A DNA stretch of 44,422 nt. Origin: Priestia endophytica DSM 13796. GTDB taxonomy: Bacteria > Bacillota > Bacilli > Bacillales > Bacillaceae_H. The stretch is from assembly GCF_900115845.1 (NCBI RefSeq), contig NZ_FOXX01000024.1:1-44422 (forward strand), read 5' to 3'. How positions within the stretch are numbered: position 1 is the first letter of the stretch; the number at the start of each line of letters is the position of its first letter. The position numbers and the translations under genes were made by a program. Positions 26,460 to 34,037 of the stretch are shown here, one piece after another. Below the pieces are notes generated by a model. The model was not told the DNA's origin. It saw only the letters and a program-made list of their open reading frames with translations, and searched no databases.

Positions 26460-27521
26460 TTATTGATTTGGATACACAACAATTTTTAAACATTCATTTT
26501 TATGGTTGAGTGCTCGTTCCATAGCTTCCATCGTATCCTCTAATCCGTATTGATCAGTAACTAATTTTTTAGCGTCAACTATCCCTGAAGAGAGAAAGTT
26601 AATTCCTTTTGGATATGTGTTGGCATAACGGAAGATACCGTAAATATCAACTTCATTATCTGCGATAAATGGAATATTAAGAGGAATTTCGTTTTGAGCA
26701 GGCAACCCTACAATAGCAAGTCTCCCACCACGCTGTAATGAGGAGAGCGCAGATTGAAGGGTGGCTGGATTTCCCGCTGTTTCCCACGCAACGTCTACGC
26801 CCTTACCATTTGTAATCTTGCTAATTTCATCAATAGGATTTTGTTCTGCAACATTAATCGTATGTGTTGCTCCCATTTCCTTTGCCGCTTTAAGTCGCAA
26901 TGGTTCTAAGTCTGTCACGATGATTTTCCGTGCCCCAACTGCTTTAGCTGCTGCAACAGCCATCAAACCAACTGGTCCCATTCCCATGATAGCTACTGTC
27001 TCGCCTGCTTGAAGCTTTGTTCTTGCTGCTGCATGAATTCCTACTGAAAAAGGTTCAATTAAAGCTGCTTCTTCATATGAAAGAGTATCTGGAATTTGAA
27101 AAACAAAGTCCTGTCTCATTTTTATATATTGAACAAATGCTCCATCAACAGGAGGGGTTGCTAAAAACTCTACATCTGGACAAAGATTATATCTTCCTTC
27201 CTTACAGGCTTCACATGTCCCACAAGTGACACCAGGTTCAACTGCAACACGATCCCCAACTCTCACTCGATTAACATTAGCTCCAATAGCGGCTACTTCT
27301 CCTGCGCATTCATGGCCAAGAATAATTGGTTTTTCTACTTTATAGTGACCAATTCGTCCATCTGTATAGTAATGTAAATCGGAACCACAAATTCCCACAG
27401 CCATTACTTTAACTAAAACCTCATCATCCTTTATTTGTGGCACTGGTAAAGTTTCAATCCGAATATCTCTTATACTATGCATAACCGCTGCTTTCATTGT
27501 TGTAGGTACATTGTTAGTCAT
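26460..27521 (-). CDS. gutB: GutB, sorbitol (glucitol) dehydrogenase, zinc MDR family
   Basis: A 353-residue medium-chain dehydrogenase oxidising D-glucitol to fructose with NAD+. The catalytic zinc site includes Cys and His of VGICGSDLHYY and GHECAGEV. The structural zinc cysteines are in VTCGTCEACKEGRYNLC. The coenzyme motif is GMGPVG. The stretch VEFLATPPVDGAFVQY is nearly the same in B. subtilis GutB. Three tandem ATG codons follow AGAAAGGAAA. The third (27521) matches the usual N-terminus MT-NVPTTMKAAVMH; starting at the first or second would add one or two residues. It is first in the operon and divergent from gutR. Confidence 0.92.
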   Translation of the reverse strand: MTNNVPTTMKAAVMHSIRDIRIETLPVPQIKDDEVLVKVMAVGICGSDLHYYTDGRIGHYKVEKPIILGHECAGEVAAIGANVNRVRVGDRVAVEPGVTCGTCEACKEGRYNLCPDVEFLATPPVDGAFVQYIKMRQDFVFQIPDTLSYEEAALIEPFSVGIHAAARTKLQAGETVAIMGMGPVGLMAVAAAKAVGARKIIVTDLEPLRLKAAKEMGATHTINVAEQNPIDEISKITNGKGVDVAWETAGNPATLQSALSSLQRGGRLAIVGLPAQNEIPLNIPFIADNEVDIYGIFRYANTYPKGINFLSSGIVDAKKLVTDQYGLEDTMEAMERALNHKNECLKIVVYPNQ

Positions 27522-27649
27522 CATCATTTTCCTTTCTAATAAAAGAGTTAAGAATATGAATCCCTTTTCTGTATAACACTCTTCGTTTCTCAAGTTGACT
27601 ATAATACTCCCTAGAATTATGATGTAAGTGCATACATTTTGGAATCTGT

Positions 27650-27655
27650 ATTATA
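27650..27655 (-). promoter_or_regulatory. -10 element of the gutB promoter
   Basis: The minus strand reads TATAAT, about 129 bases before the gutB start, with a poor -35. That is expected for a promoter activated by GutR from the upstream site. Confidence 0.45.
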
Positions 27656-27683
27656 CAATTTCATTCTATATATTCATCTAGAT

Positions 27684-27732
27684 GTACAGTAGCCTTTTAC
27701 GCTGTATAAAAGTACAGTCACACTGTACTTTT
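27684..27732. promoter_or_regulatory. Candidate GutR operator: palindrome plus extra half-site
   Basis: AAAAGTACAGT-CAC-ACTGTACTTTT (27708-27732) is a perfect inverted repeat with 11-base arms. A third copy of GTACAGT (27684-27690) lies exactly 28 bp before the one in the left arm. Measured from the likely gutB start point the palindrome is centred near -77 and the extra half-site near -44. This agrees with B. subtilis GutR acting from a repeat upstream of the gutB promoter. A TATAAA for gutR may lie at 27704-27709, so the palindrome could also autoregulate gutR. Confidence 0.6.
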
Positions 27733-27762
27733 CATTTTATAACCAAGACAGGAGTGGGCAAT

Positions 27763-30303
27763 ATGGCTGAACTTGAACAGCATGAGGAGTTTGCCGCCTT
27801 GCTATCAAAGGGTGTTAAGTCATTAAAGCATCACCCTAATTACAAAATAAAAAGAAACAGAAGTGAGAGCGCTTCTCTAGGTCAATCTTATTTAGATAAG
27901 ATTGCGTATCAAATAGGTGTGTCTTCTAACACCATTAAGAGTTGGATGGGACAAATGGGTTTAAAATATATTCCAGGACGGATAGACGATGGAAAACTTT
28001 TTGGGATCCTGTGGACTATTATCAAGGAAGAGTATATGAACAAAGAATGGTTCACAAATGTATTAGCAACAACTTCAATTCCTACTATTACACCACCAAT
28101 TCCTGTTTGGGTAGCTTCTTGTTTTAGGAAAGCAAAGATATTGAGAAGTGATTCTTCATTTGGTCCACCAAATGAAGGAGAAATCAACGAGGTTATTTCA
28201 AAACTATTTGATTCCCCTCCCTCTCATCCAAAGCCTGAGCTAAAGGAAGAGCCGTTAATGCATAACTTGCCTACCCGCGGATCAGGACAATTTATTGGTC
28301 GTCACCATGAACTAGAAGTTATTAGACAATGGATTCATTCTCCTTCTCCAGTTTGTCTTATTGCAGGATGGGCAGGCATGGGCAAAACTACAATAGCCCT
28401 TGAAGCCGCATATTTATGTATTGAACAGATAAACAGAAACCAGGATTGGCCTGTATTTAAACATATTATTTGGATTAATGGTGATTGGAAAGGATTAAGT
28501 TTTAATGACTTCTTAGATACGATTGCCTACCAGCTAGGACGTGCAGAGCAAATTGACAAATCTATTGCAGAAAAACGCCTTGTTGTTCGAAATGTCTTAG
28601 CAATTTATTCTCAACAACAACCTCTACTTCTTATTGTAGATAGTATCGACACAGCTGAAAGTGAGATTTACGAGTTTGTCATGGGCCTTCCTCAAGGAGT
28701 GAAGGTCATTTTAACCGCTCGTGAAAATTTAAATCAAAAATATAAAGCAGGCTTTTTAGAAATAAATACGATTCAACTTAAAGGGTTTGAGGAGGAGGAA
28801 GCATCGGATTTCTTCTCTTATGAAATAAGTCGACATATCCAAACTTACCTTTCCTCAAACAAAAAAACAAAGATAGAGCAATTATCGAGTATTCCTCTAA
28901 ATGTTCAAAAGGAGCTTATTTTAGCTACTGCTGGCAATCCTAAAGCACTATCACTTAGCATTGCTTATATTCTAGATAATAATATCCCTGTTGAACAACT
29001 TATCCAAAAAATAAGAAATGCCGGTTACTCCCTTGTTGAGCTATTTGATTTTTTATTTGGCAGTACATGGGGAAAGTGTAATGAAGATACTCAACGGCTA
29101 TGGCAAGTGCTATGTTTCTTTCATAGACCCCCCGACGAGAAAAGTTGGGCTACAGCCGCTGGGTTGGACTCTCGAAGATTTCATTATGCTGTTGAGAAGC
29201 TGCGTACTCATGCTCTTGTACAACAGAATTATATTGGGGATAAACCACATTATTTAGCACATCAAACAGTAGTAACTTATGGTAAACAACATTTAGATGC
29301 TGATGAGGATTTTAAGAAAAACTCAAGAAAGCGTTGGAGCCAGTATTATATTGAGTATTTAGATACCCATTTAAAACGGGAAAAACCACAATTCATATAT
29401 TGGAGCTATTTACTTGGACGAGATTTAGATAAAATTAAACAAGAATGGCCTAATATTTTAAAAGTTTTAGAATGGGCAAGTAATCATGCTGAGAAAGAAT
29501 TAGTAATGAATTTAATCATCCGTCTCAGCCATTTTCTAAGTCGGGTTAACCTACCGCTAAGAATTCAGTATGGGTTAGAGGCTGCTGATTACGCTCATCA
29601 ACTGAATGATAAAGTTTCTGAGGCTTTAATTCGAATTGATATCATTGGATGGGCCCTTATGGAAGTCAATAAGTTAGAAGAGGCATATAGTCAAATAGAA
29701 GAAGGACTCCGCATATTAAAAGCAACAGATGAGATTCATCAAGAAGCGCACGATCTTAAGATTTGGGGACTTGCTTTAAAATCAAAATTTTTTTTAAAAA
29801 TAGACCGGATAGAAGAAGCAAAGAAAATATTAAAGAAGATATATAATGTCCCTGTTGTACCTGTTATCAAACATCGCGTTTTATTAATGCAAGGAGACTT
29901 TTGTTTACTGACTAAAAATTATAAAGAAGCTATTCATTTTTATGAATTAGCAAATGAGAAGAGCATGTTATATGGAGGCGAAAAAACGATTGAAGCATAT
30001 TTCAACCTAGGATTAGCCTATATGCATTGCGATTTCTATGAAAAAGCAGAAAAGATGTTCAATAACCTTCTTTATAATCAAAATAAACCAAATCAAATTG
30101 AGCTTATCTACTGCTATTATGGCAAAGCTCAAATACTTGCTCGAAAAAGAAAGTACAAGGAAGCATATGATTTAAATGAAAAAGTCATTGACTTAATTCA
30201 CTCATGGGAACCAACTATTAATATCCGTCAAGAAGTAGAGAAATTTCATAAATCAATAAATGAAAACTTACTAAAAAATACACATATAAGGGATGGCATC
30301 TAG
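27763..30303 (+). CDS. gutR: GutR, STAND-type transcriptional activator of the glucitol genes
   Basis: An 846-residue regulator. The N-terminal HTH is about residues 40-65 (YLDKIAYQIGVSSNTIKSWMGQMG). An NB-ARC/STAND ATPase follows with Walker A GWAGMGKTT (202-210) and Walker B-like QPLLLIVDSID (near 290). After a winged-helix region, the C-terminal half has TPR-like helical repeats (for example NEKSMLYGGEKTIEAYFNLG and AQILARKRKYKEAYDLNEK). B. subtilis GutR has the same design and size and activates gutB-gutP on glucitol and ATP binding. The start is ATG 27763 with AGGAGTGGGC; the longer frame from 27682 would begin inside the operator region. Confidence 0.88.
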   Translation: MAELEQHEEFAALLSKGVKSLKHHPNYKIKRNRSESASLGQSYLDKIAYQIGVSSNTIKSWMGQMGLKYIPGRIDDGKLFGILWTIIKEEYMNKEWFTNVLATTSIPTITPPIPVWVASCFRKAKILRSDSSFGPPNEGEINEVISKLFDSPPSHPKPELKEEPLMHNLPTRGSGQFIGRHHELEVIRQWIHSPSPVCLIAGWAGMGKTTIALEAAYLCIEQINRNQDWPVFKHIIWINGDWKGLSFNDFLDTIAYQLGRAEQIDKSIAEKRLVVRNVLAIYSQQQPLLLIVDSIDTAESEIYEFVMGLPQGVKVILTARENLNQKYKAGFLEINTIQLKGFEEEEASDFFSYEISRHIQTYLSSNKKTKIEQLSSIPLNVQKELILATAGNPKALSLSIAYILDNNIPVEQLIQKIRNAGYSLVELFDFLFGSTWGKCNEDTQRLWQVLCFFHRPPDEKSWATAAGLDSRRFHYAVEKLRTHALVQQNYIGDKPHYLAHQTVVTYGKQHLDADEDFKKNSRKRWSQYYIEYLDTHLKREKPQFIYWSYLLGRDLDKIKQEWPNILKVLEWASNHAEKELVMNLIIRLSHFLSRVNLPLRIQYGLEAADYAHQLNDKVSEALIRIDIIGWALMEVNKLEEAYSQIEEGLRILKATDEIHQEAHDLKIWGLALKSKFFLKIDRIEEAKKILKKIYNVPVVPVIKHRVLLMQGDFCLLTKNYKEAIHFYELANEKSMLYGGEKTIEAYFNLGLAYMHCDFYEKAEKMFNNLLYNQNKPNQIELIYCYYGKAQILARKRKYKEAYDLNEKVIDLIHSWEPTINIRQEVEKFHKSINENLLKNTHIRDGI

Positions 30304-30328
30304 CCATCCCTTATATGTGTATTTTGAA
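30273..30328. terminator. Strong bidirectional terminator between gutR and the monooxygenase
   Basis: A perfect 22-bp stem (arms at 30276-30297 and 30303-30324) has loop ATCTA, with A- and T-rich flanks on both sides. The stem contains the end of gutR and serves both convergent genes. Confidence 0.9.
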
Positions 30329-30334
30329 CCTTTC

Positions 30335-31384
30335 CTATTGGACGGATTCCCAACGAGCAACCTCTTCCTTCACTTTTGGCGCTACTTTTGTCCCCAAAAG
30401 TTCAATGGCTCTCATGACATCTTCATGTGGCATTGTCCCAACTGGAACATGAAGCATAAAGCGTTCTATCCCAACGTTCTTACGCAAGTGAATGATTTTC
30501 TCCGCTACTGTATCTGCATCCCCTACGTAAAGAGCTCCTTCAAAACTTCGGGCCGCATCAAAGCTTGAGCGGTTATAAGGTCCCCAACCACGTTCTTTTC
30601 CAAGTTTGTTCATCGCATATTGTGTAGGAGGGAAAAACTTATCAGCAGCTGTTTCTGTATCATCTGCAATAAACCCATGAGAATGGGAAGCCACTTTTAA
30701 TTTAGATGAGTCATGACCTGCATGCTCTGCTGCTTTTTTATATAGCTCCACAAGCGGAGCAAAATGAAGTGGGCTGCCCCCGATAATCGCCAACACAAGT
30801 GGAAGACCAAGAAGCCCTGCTCTTACAACAGACTCTTGGTTTCCTCCACTTCCAATCCAAATTGGTAACGGTTTTTGAACAGGCCTTGGGTAGACACCTA
30901 AATTCTCAATAGCTGGTCTATGCTTTCCGCTCCATGTAATCTTCTCAGACATTTGTAGCTTTAAGAGCAAATCTAACTTTTCATCAAACAGTTCTTCATA
31001 ATCTCTTAAATCATAACCAAAGAGCGGAAATGACTCAATAAAAGACCCTCTCCCTGCCATAATCTCAGCACGCCCATTTGAAATGCCGTCAAGTGTTGCA
31101 AAGTCTTGAAAAACGCGAACAGGATCTGCTGAGGAAAGAACAGTCACAGCGCTTGTTAAGCGAATATTCTCGGTCTGTGAAGCCGCTGCTGCCAATATAA
31201 CAGCAGGAGAAGAAGCAGCATAGTCTTCCCGATGATGTTCTCCTACCCCAAATACGTCTAATCCAACTTGATCTGCCAGAACAATTTCCTCTACCACTTC
31301 TCGAATTCGTTGTGCATGACTGATTACTTCTCCTGTCCTTACATCTGGAGTTGTTTCTACAAAGGTGCTAATTCCTATCTCCAT
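30335..31384 (-). CDS. Luciferase-like (LLM class) flavin-dependent monooxygenase
   Basis: A 349-residue TIM-barrel protein of the bacterial-luciferase superfamily. Typical segments are GLDVFGVGEHHREDY, IRLTSAVTVLSSADPVRVFQDFATLD, the GRAEIMAGRGSF FMN-phosphate region, PLPIWIGSGG and the C-terminal FMLHVPVGTMPHEDVMRAIELLG. It probably uses reduced FMN or F420-like flavin to oxidise a small organic substrate, which is unknown. It starts 37 bp or so from the next upstream gene on the same strand, with GGAGGAT before the ATG. Confidence 0.87.
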   Translation of the reverse strand: MEIGISTFVETTPDVRTGEVISHAQRIREVVEEIVLADQVGLDVFGVGEHHREDYAASSPAVILAAAASQTENIRLTSAVTVLSSADPVRVFQDFATLDGISNGRAEIMAGRGSFIESFPLFGYDLRDYEELFDEKLDLLLKLQMSEKITWSGKHRPAIENLGVYPRPVQKPLPIWIGSGGNQESVVRAGLLGLPLVLAIIGGSPLHFAPLVELYKKAAEHAGHDSSKLKVASHSHGFIADDTETAADKFFPPTQYAMNKLGKERGWGPYNRSSFDAARSFEGALYVGDADTVAEKIIHLRKNVGIERFMLHVPVGTMPHEDVMRAIELLGTKVAPKVKEEVARWESVQ

Positions 31385-31414
31385 TTATCGTATCCTCCTT
31401 CAGAATCACGGTCT

Positions 31415-31762
31415 TTATGATTGATATTTAAAAGGAAAGTCTTCTATCCCCTCATGCAAAGCTTTTTCCCATTGTGAAAATTGTGTAATGGGCACTTTCC
31501 CCCAGAATTGTAGTCCAGACATTTCAAATGAAACACTAATAAAGTATTGATCCCCTTTCTCTTCACAACCATACCAATGAGGGGAATCAACATGATCTCT
31601 TAAATAACATGGCAAGATCTTGTATACCTTCCCTAGCATTTCATACGTCTCTTTATTAAATTGGTACTCATCCACCATATATACTCGTTCAAATTCTAAT
31701 ATATCGTCTCTAAATTTGTAGCAGTTATTGTAATAATGTTCATCTTCTATAATTTTACTCAT
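31415..31762 (-). CDS. Hypothetical protein, 115 residues
   Basis: I do not recognise a family. It is a soluble, acidic and aromatic-rich protein (DEHYYNNCYKFRDD, DSPHWYGCEEKGDQYFISVSFE, GLQFWGKVPI) without signal peptide or membrane segment. It has a good ribosome-binding site (AAAGGAG) and normal coding composition, so it is probably real. It may be cotranscribed with the downstream monooxygenase 30 bp away. Confidence 0.65.
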   Translation of the reverse strand: MSKIIEDEHYYNNCYKFRDDILEFERVYMVDEYQFNKETYEMLGKVYKILPCYLRDHVDSPHWYGCEEKGDQYFISVSFEMSGLQFWGKVPITQFSQWEKALHEGIEDFPFKYQS

Positions 31763-32097
31763 TACCGTTCTTCTCCTTTGGTTATTTAGCCTTTATATTA
31801 TCTTGCATAGAAGCTCCAACAACGGCATTTACAGACCTTACAAGTAGCAATAACTTATATGTATTGGAAAGAGTATTCATAGATTCCGTACCTGTCATAA
31901 ATAAAAGTAAAATGTATTTCACCTTTCCACTTTTGTGTATTCTAATTAACACTGTAATCTTAATAATAATGCCTCAGGTGCCAATAAAAAAGCAATATAC
32001 TCATGTGTTTTAAAATACTAACTTGTAGTTAAAGAAACAACGGCTAGTTTTTAATACTATTGCATACATTGTTAAAGAAGAGGAATTTGTTTAAATA
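31763..32097. other. 335-bp gap before the rpsI remnant, no gene seen
   Basis: A+T-rich DNA without an open frame that looks coding, tRNA or clear repeat. It is the chromosomal flank of the TOMM island. Confidence 0.5.
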
Positions 32098-32212
32098 AAA
32101 AAACCCTTTCTCGGAGATCTGAGAAAGGGTTTTGCAAAACGTAAAATTAACGTTTTGAGAACTGAGGTGCACGCCGAGCGCCTTTAAGACCGTATTTTTT
32201 ACGTTCTTTCAT
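32098..32212 (-). pseudogene. Orphan 3' end of rpsI with its terminator (left repeat of the island)
   Basis: On the minus strand 32212-32146 encodes [21 protein letters not shown]-stop, the last 21 residues of ribosomal protein S9, identical in protein sequence to the intact gene at 39322. Of 67 bases, one differs (a CGG versus CGT arginine codon). The rpsI-type hairpin terminator (AACCCTTTCTC / GAGAAAGGGTT) follows at 32101-32132, with a diverged loop. There is no upstream part of rpsI next to it: the similarity stops abruptly after the ATG codon of residue 110. It is therefore a fragment left by integration or recombination. Confidence 0.93.
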
Positions 32213-32254
32213 TTATATATTAAATATGAAAAAATTAGAAATAAAATGATTTAC

Positions 32255-32284
32255 TAAAAACCTGATTTATCAGGCTTTTTTCGC
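32255..32284. terminator. Hairpin terminator beyond the TOMM operon
   Basis: CCTGA-TTTA-TCAGG with T-rich flanks on both strands (CTTTTTT plus, TTTTTAG minus). It is the second of two hairpins after the SagB gene. Confidence 0.65.
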
Positions 32285-32297
32285 TATTAAAACCAAG

Positions 32298-32340
32298 TTA
32301 AAAAGAAACAGCACTTGCCAGATGGTGGAGTGCTGTTTTA
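32298..32340 (-). terminator. Terminator of the TOMM operon
   Basis: AAACAGCACT / AGTGCTGTTT with a 13-base loop, followed on the minus strand by CTTTTTAAC. It lies about 100 bp beyond the stop of the SagB-type gene. Confidence 0.7.
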
Positions 32341-32438
32341 AATATGGGTGTTATTTCATTTTATGTGGAGTATATGGACACTTTAATGGGAGTAGTTTTC
32401 TTAACCTACAACTAAGTACATATTGCCCTATACCTTCA

Positions 32439-34016
32439 TCAGCTGTGCAAACTTCCCCTCAGCCAAGGACGAGGGCGATAGGGACCAATTGGAATTTGGA
32501 TTAGGCTGGTCCTTCCTTGTTGATCCATTTTATAGAGTTCATCACTCAAATTCGCATCAAATCCAAGAAGCGGATGCCCTCCCATCCCGAGAGCTTGTGC
32601 TGCCAAAAGCAATCGTTGCACGAGCATGCCTGCTTCCATCTGTTGGATTCGATAGCCCCTGTATCCTAGTTCTGTTTTATAAAATTCCTTGTCACCAGCT
32701 ACATGCAGGCAAAGTGGTACCTGGAGCAAATTCACATTATCCAGAGACATCCCAGTCTGTAAATGGAGTCGATGGTCCCCTGGGCATATTTCTCTTAACA
32801 TGTGTTCTGTGCTGTCATAATAATACGCCCCATTTGAAATACCTTCAACATTATATAAACAACTGTAAATTGTTACACGAGGGACGTTACTCCTATATAC
32901 TACATCCAAATCATTTCGGTATAAAAAAGAAGCCGTTGCTTCTAGGAGAAGGGTGGCCAGTTGTTGTTGACTCACCATCCTCAACACGAAATCCATGTCG
33001 GGAGAAAACCGATTTCCGCATGCCTCGGCCAGATCATACGACAGGGGCTCTATTTTAGGCAATGCCACCGCGGGATCCCTACGTTCCGCAGTTCCCCTCC
33101 CCCCGATCACCCGAAATGAACGTGTGGAATCCAGCTTAGAAGCTGCGTTCATCGCAGTTATCATTGGATATTCTTTAACACTAAGTGACCGCTCGAAATG
33201 TTCTGGTTGAATCGCTGGCAGCTCTTGTCTCAATTCCTCCGATATAATATCTTCGTATAGGTCCCTTCCGGTAGGAGACCAAATGGTGGCTTCCACCGAT
33301 AGTGGGATTATACTATATACGCTCTCCTCCTGCTCGGATAGTCCAAGCAGATGATTGATTGCGGTATCAAGAAATTGAAAGTAAACCCCTGAGGCGAAGC
33401 CAAACCGTTTCGCTACCTCCATTAATTGTCCAATCAGCACACCAGCATCCAACCCTTGGAGTCGGTATGCAAAGTTGTTGTATTTAAAGAAATTTTTCCA
33501 GAACATTGTAGACACAAAGACAATACCAAAACACGAGGAGATATCACACCGATTGCCTAAAGCTCTGGCTAAATAGGAATCGAAATTCCCTTCCCGCAGC
33601 AATACCAGGCTATGGTGTGCTACATCATAATGGTAGACTCCATCAGGGAGTCCCTCTACCTTCAAATATACGTACAATTCGTTAGGGTACAACGCTCCAC
33701 CAGAAGGAGCAAACCGCCGATACGACTGCAAAGGGTAGGAATCTTGCTCCGTGGAATCCATTGGAAAGGCTGATTGGCTCAATTGAGTAAAACCGAATAC
33801 ATACCAGAGAAAATGACTGACTCTATTAAGGTCCAATCTTGCGGGAGGTCCTCCTCTAGTAAGCGTCAGCGGTACTTCCGTGGACAGTGGAACAACCGGT
33901 AATCCACGATAAAGTTTATATGCCAGTGGTGCATCCTCCCAATCCGCTTCCCAGTTCGGCTGATTTGCCTTATCAATATCAAAATGCAGATTGTATAGAA
34001 ATTCTTCCAGGCTCAT
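32439..34016 (-). CDS. SagB-type dehydrogenase (azoline oxidase), double nitroreductase domain
   Basis: A 525-residue protein with two nitroreductase/SagB-like halves (about residues 70-260 and 310-520). Each half has the paired features FAPSGGALYPNELYVY or ASFLYRNDLDVVYRSN, followed by YHYD / YYYDSTEH. The halves end in AGVLIGQLMEVAKRFGF and AGMLVQRLLLAAQALGM. SagB enzymes use FMN to oxidise thiazolines and oxazolines to thiazoles and oxazoles in TOMM peptides. A GTG at 34034 would add six residues, but AGGAGG lies six bases before the ATG at 34016, so that start is preferred. It is last in the operon, 21 bp after the YcaO gene. It could be called a duplicated McbC/SagB protein. Confidence 0.88.
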   Translation of the reverse strand: MSLEEFLYNLHFDIDKANQPNWEADWEDAPLAYKLYRGLPVVPLSTEVPLTLTRGGPPARLDLNRVSHFLWYVFGFTQLSQSAFPMDSTEQDSYPLQSYRRFAPSGGALYPNELYVYLKVEGLPDGVYHYDVAHHSLVLLREGNFDSYLARALGNRCDISSCFGIVFVSTMFWKNFFKYNNFAYRLQGLDAGVLIGQLMEVAKRFGFASGVYFQFLDTAINHLLGLSEQEESVYSIIPLSVEATIWSPTGRDLYEDIISEELRQELPAIQPEHFERSLSVKEYPMITAMNAASKLDSTRSFRVIGGRGTAERRDPAVALPKIEPLSYDLAEACGNRFSPDMDFVLRMVSQQQLATLLLEATASFLYRNDLDVVYRSNVPRVTIYSCLYNVEGISNGAYYYDSTEHMLREICPGDHRLHLQTGMSLDNVNLLQVPLCLHVAGDKEFYKTELGYRGYRIQQMEAGMLVQRLLLAAQALGMGGHPLLGFDANLSDELYKMDQQGRTSLIQIPIGPYRPRPWLRGSLHS

Positions 34017-34037
34017 CCTATACCTCCTAATCACTTC

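Noticed and set aside
32423-33058. 211-residue plus-strand frame opposite the SagB gene
   Set aside because: It is antisense to a well-supported enzyme gene, has no family resemblance and no convincing ribosome-binding site.
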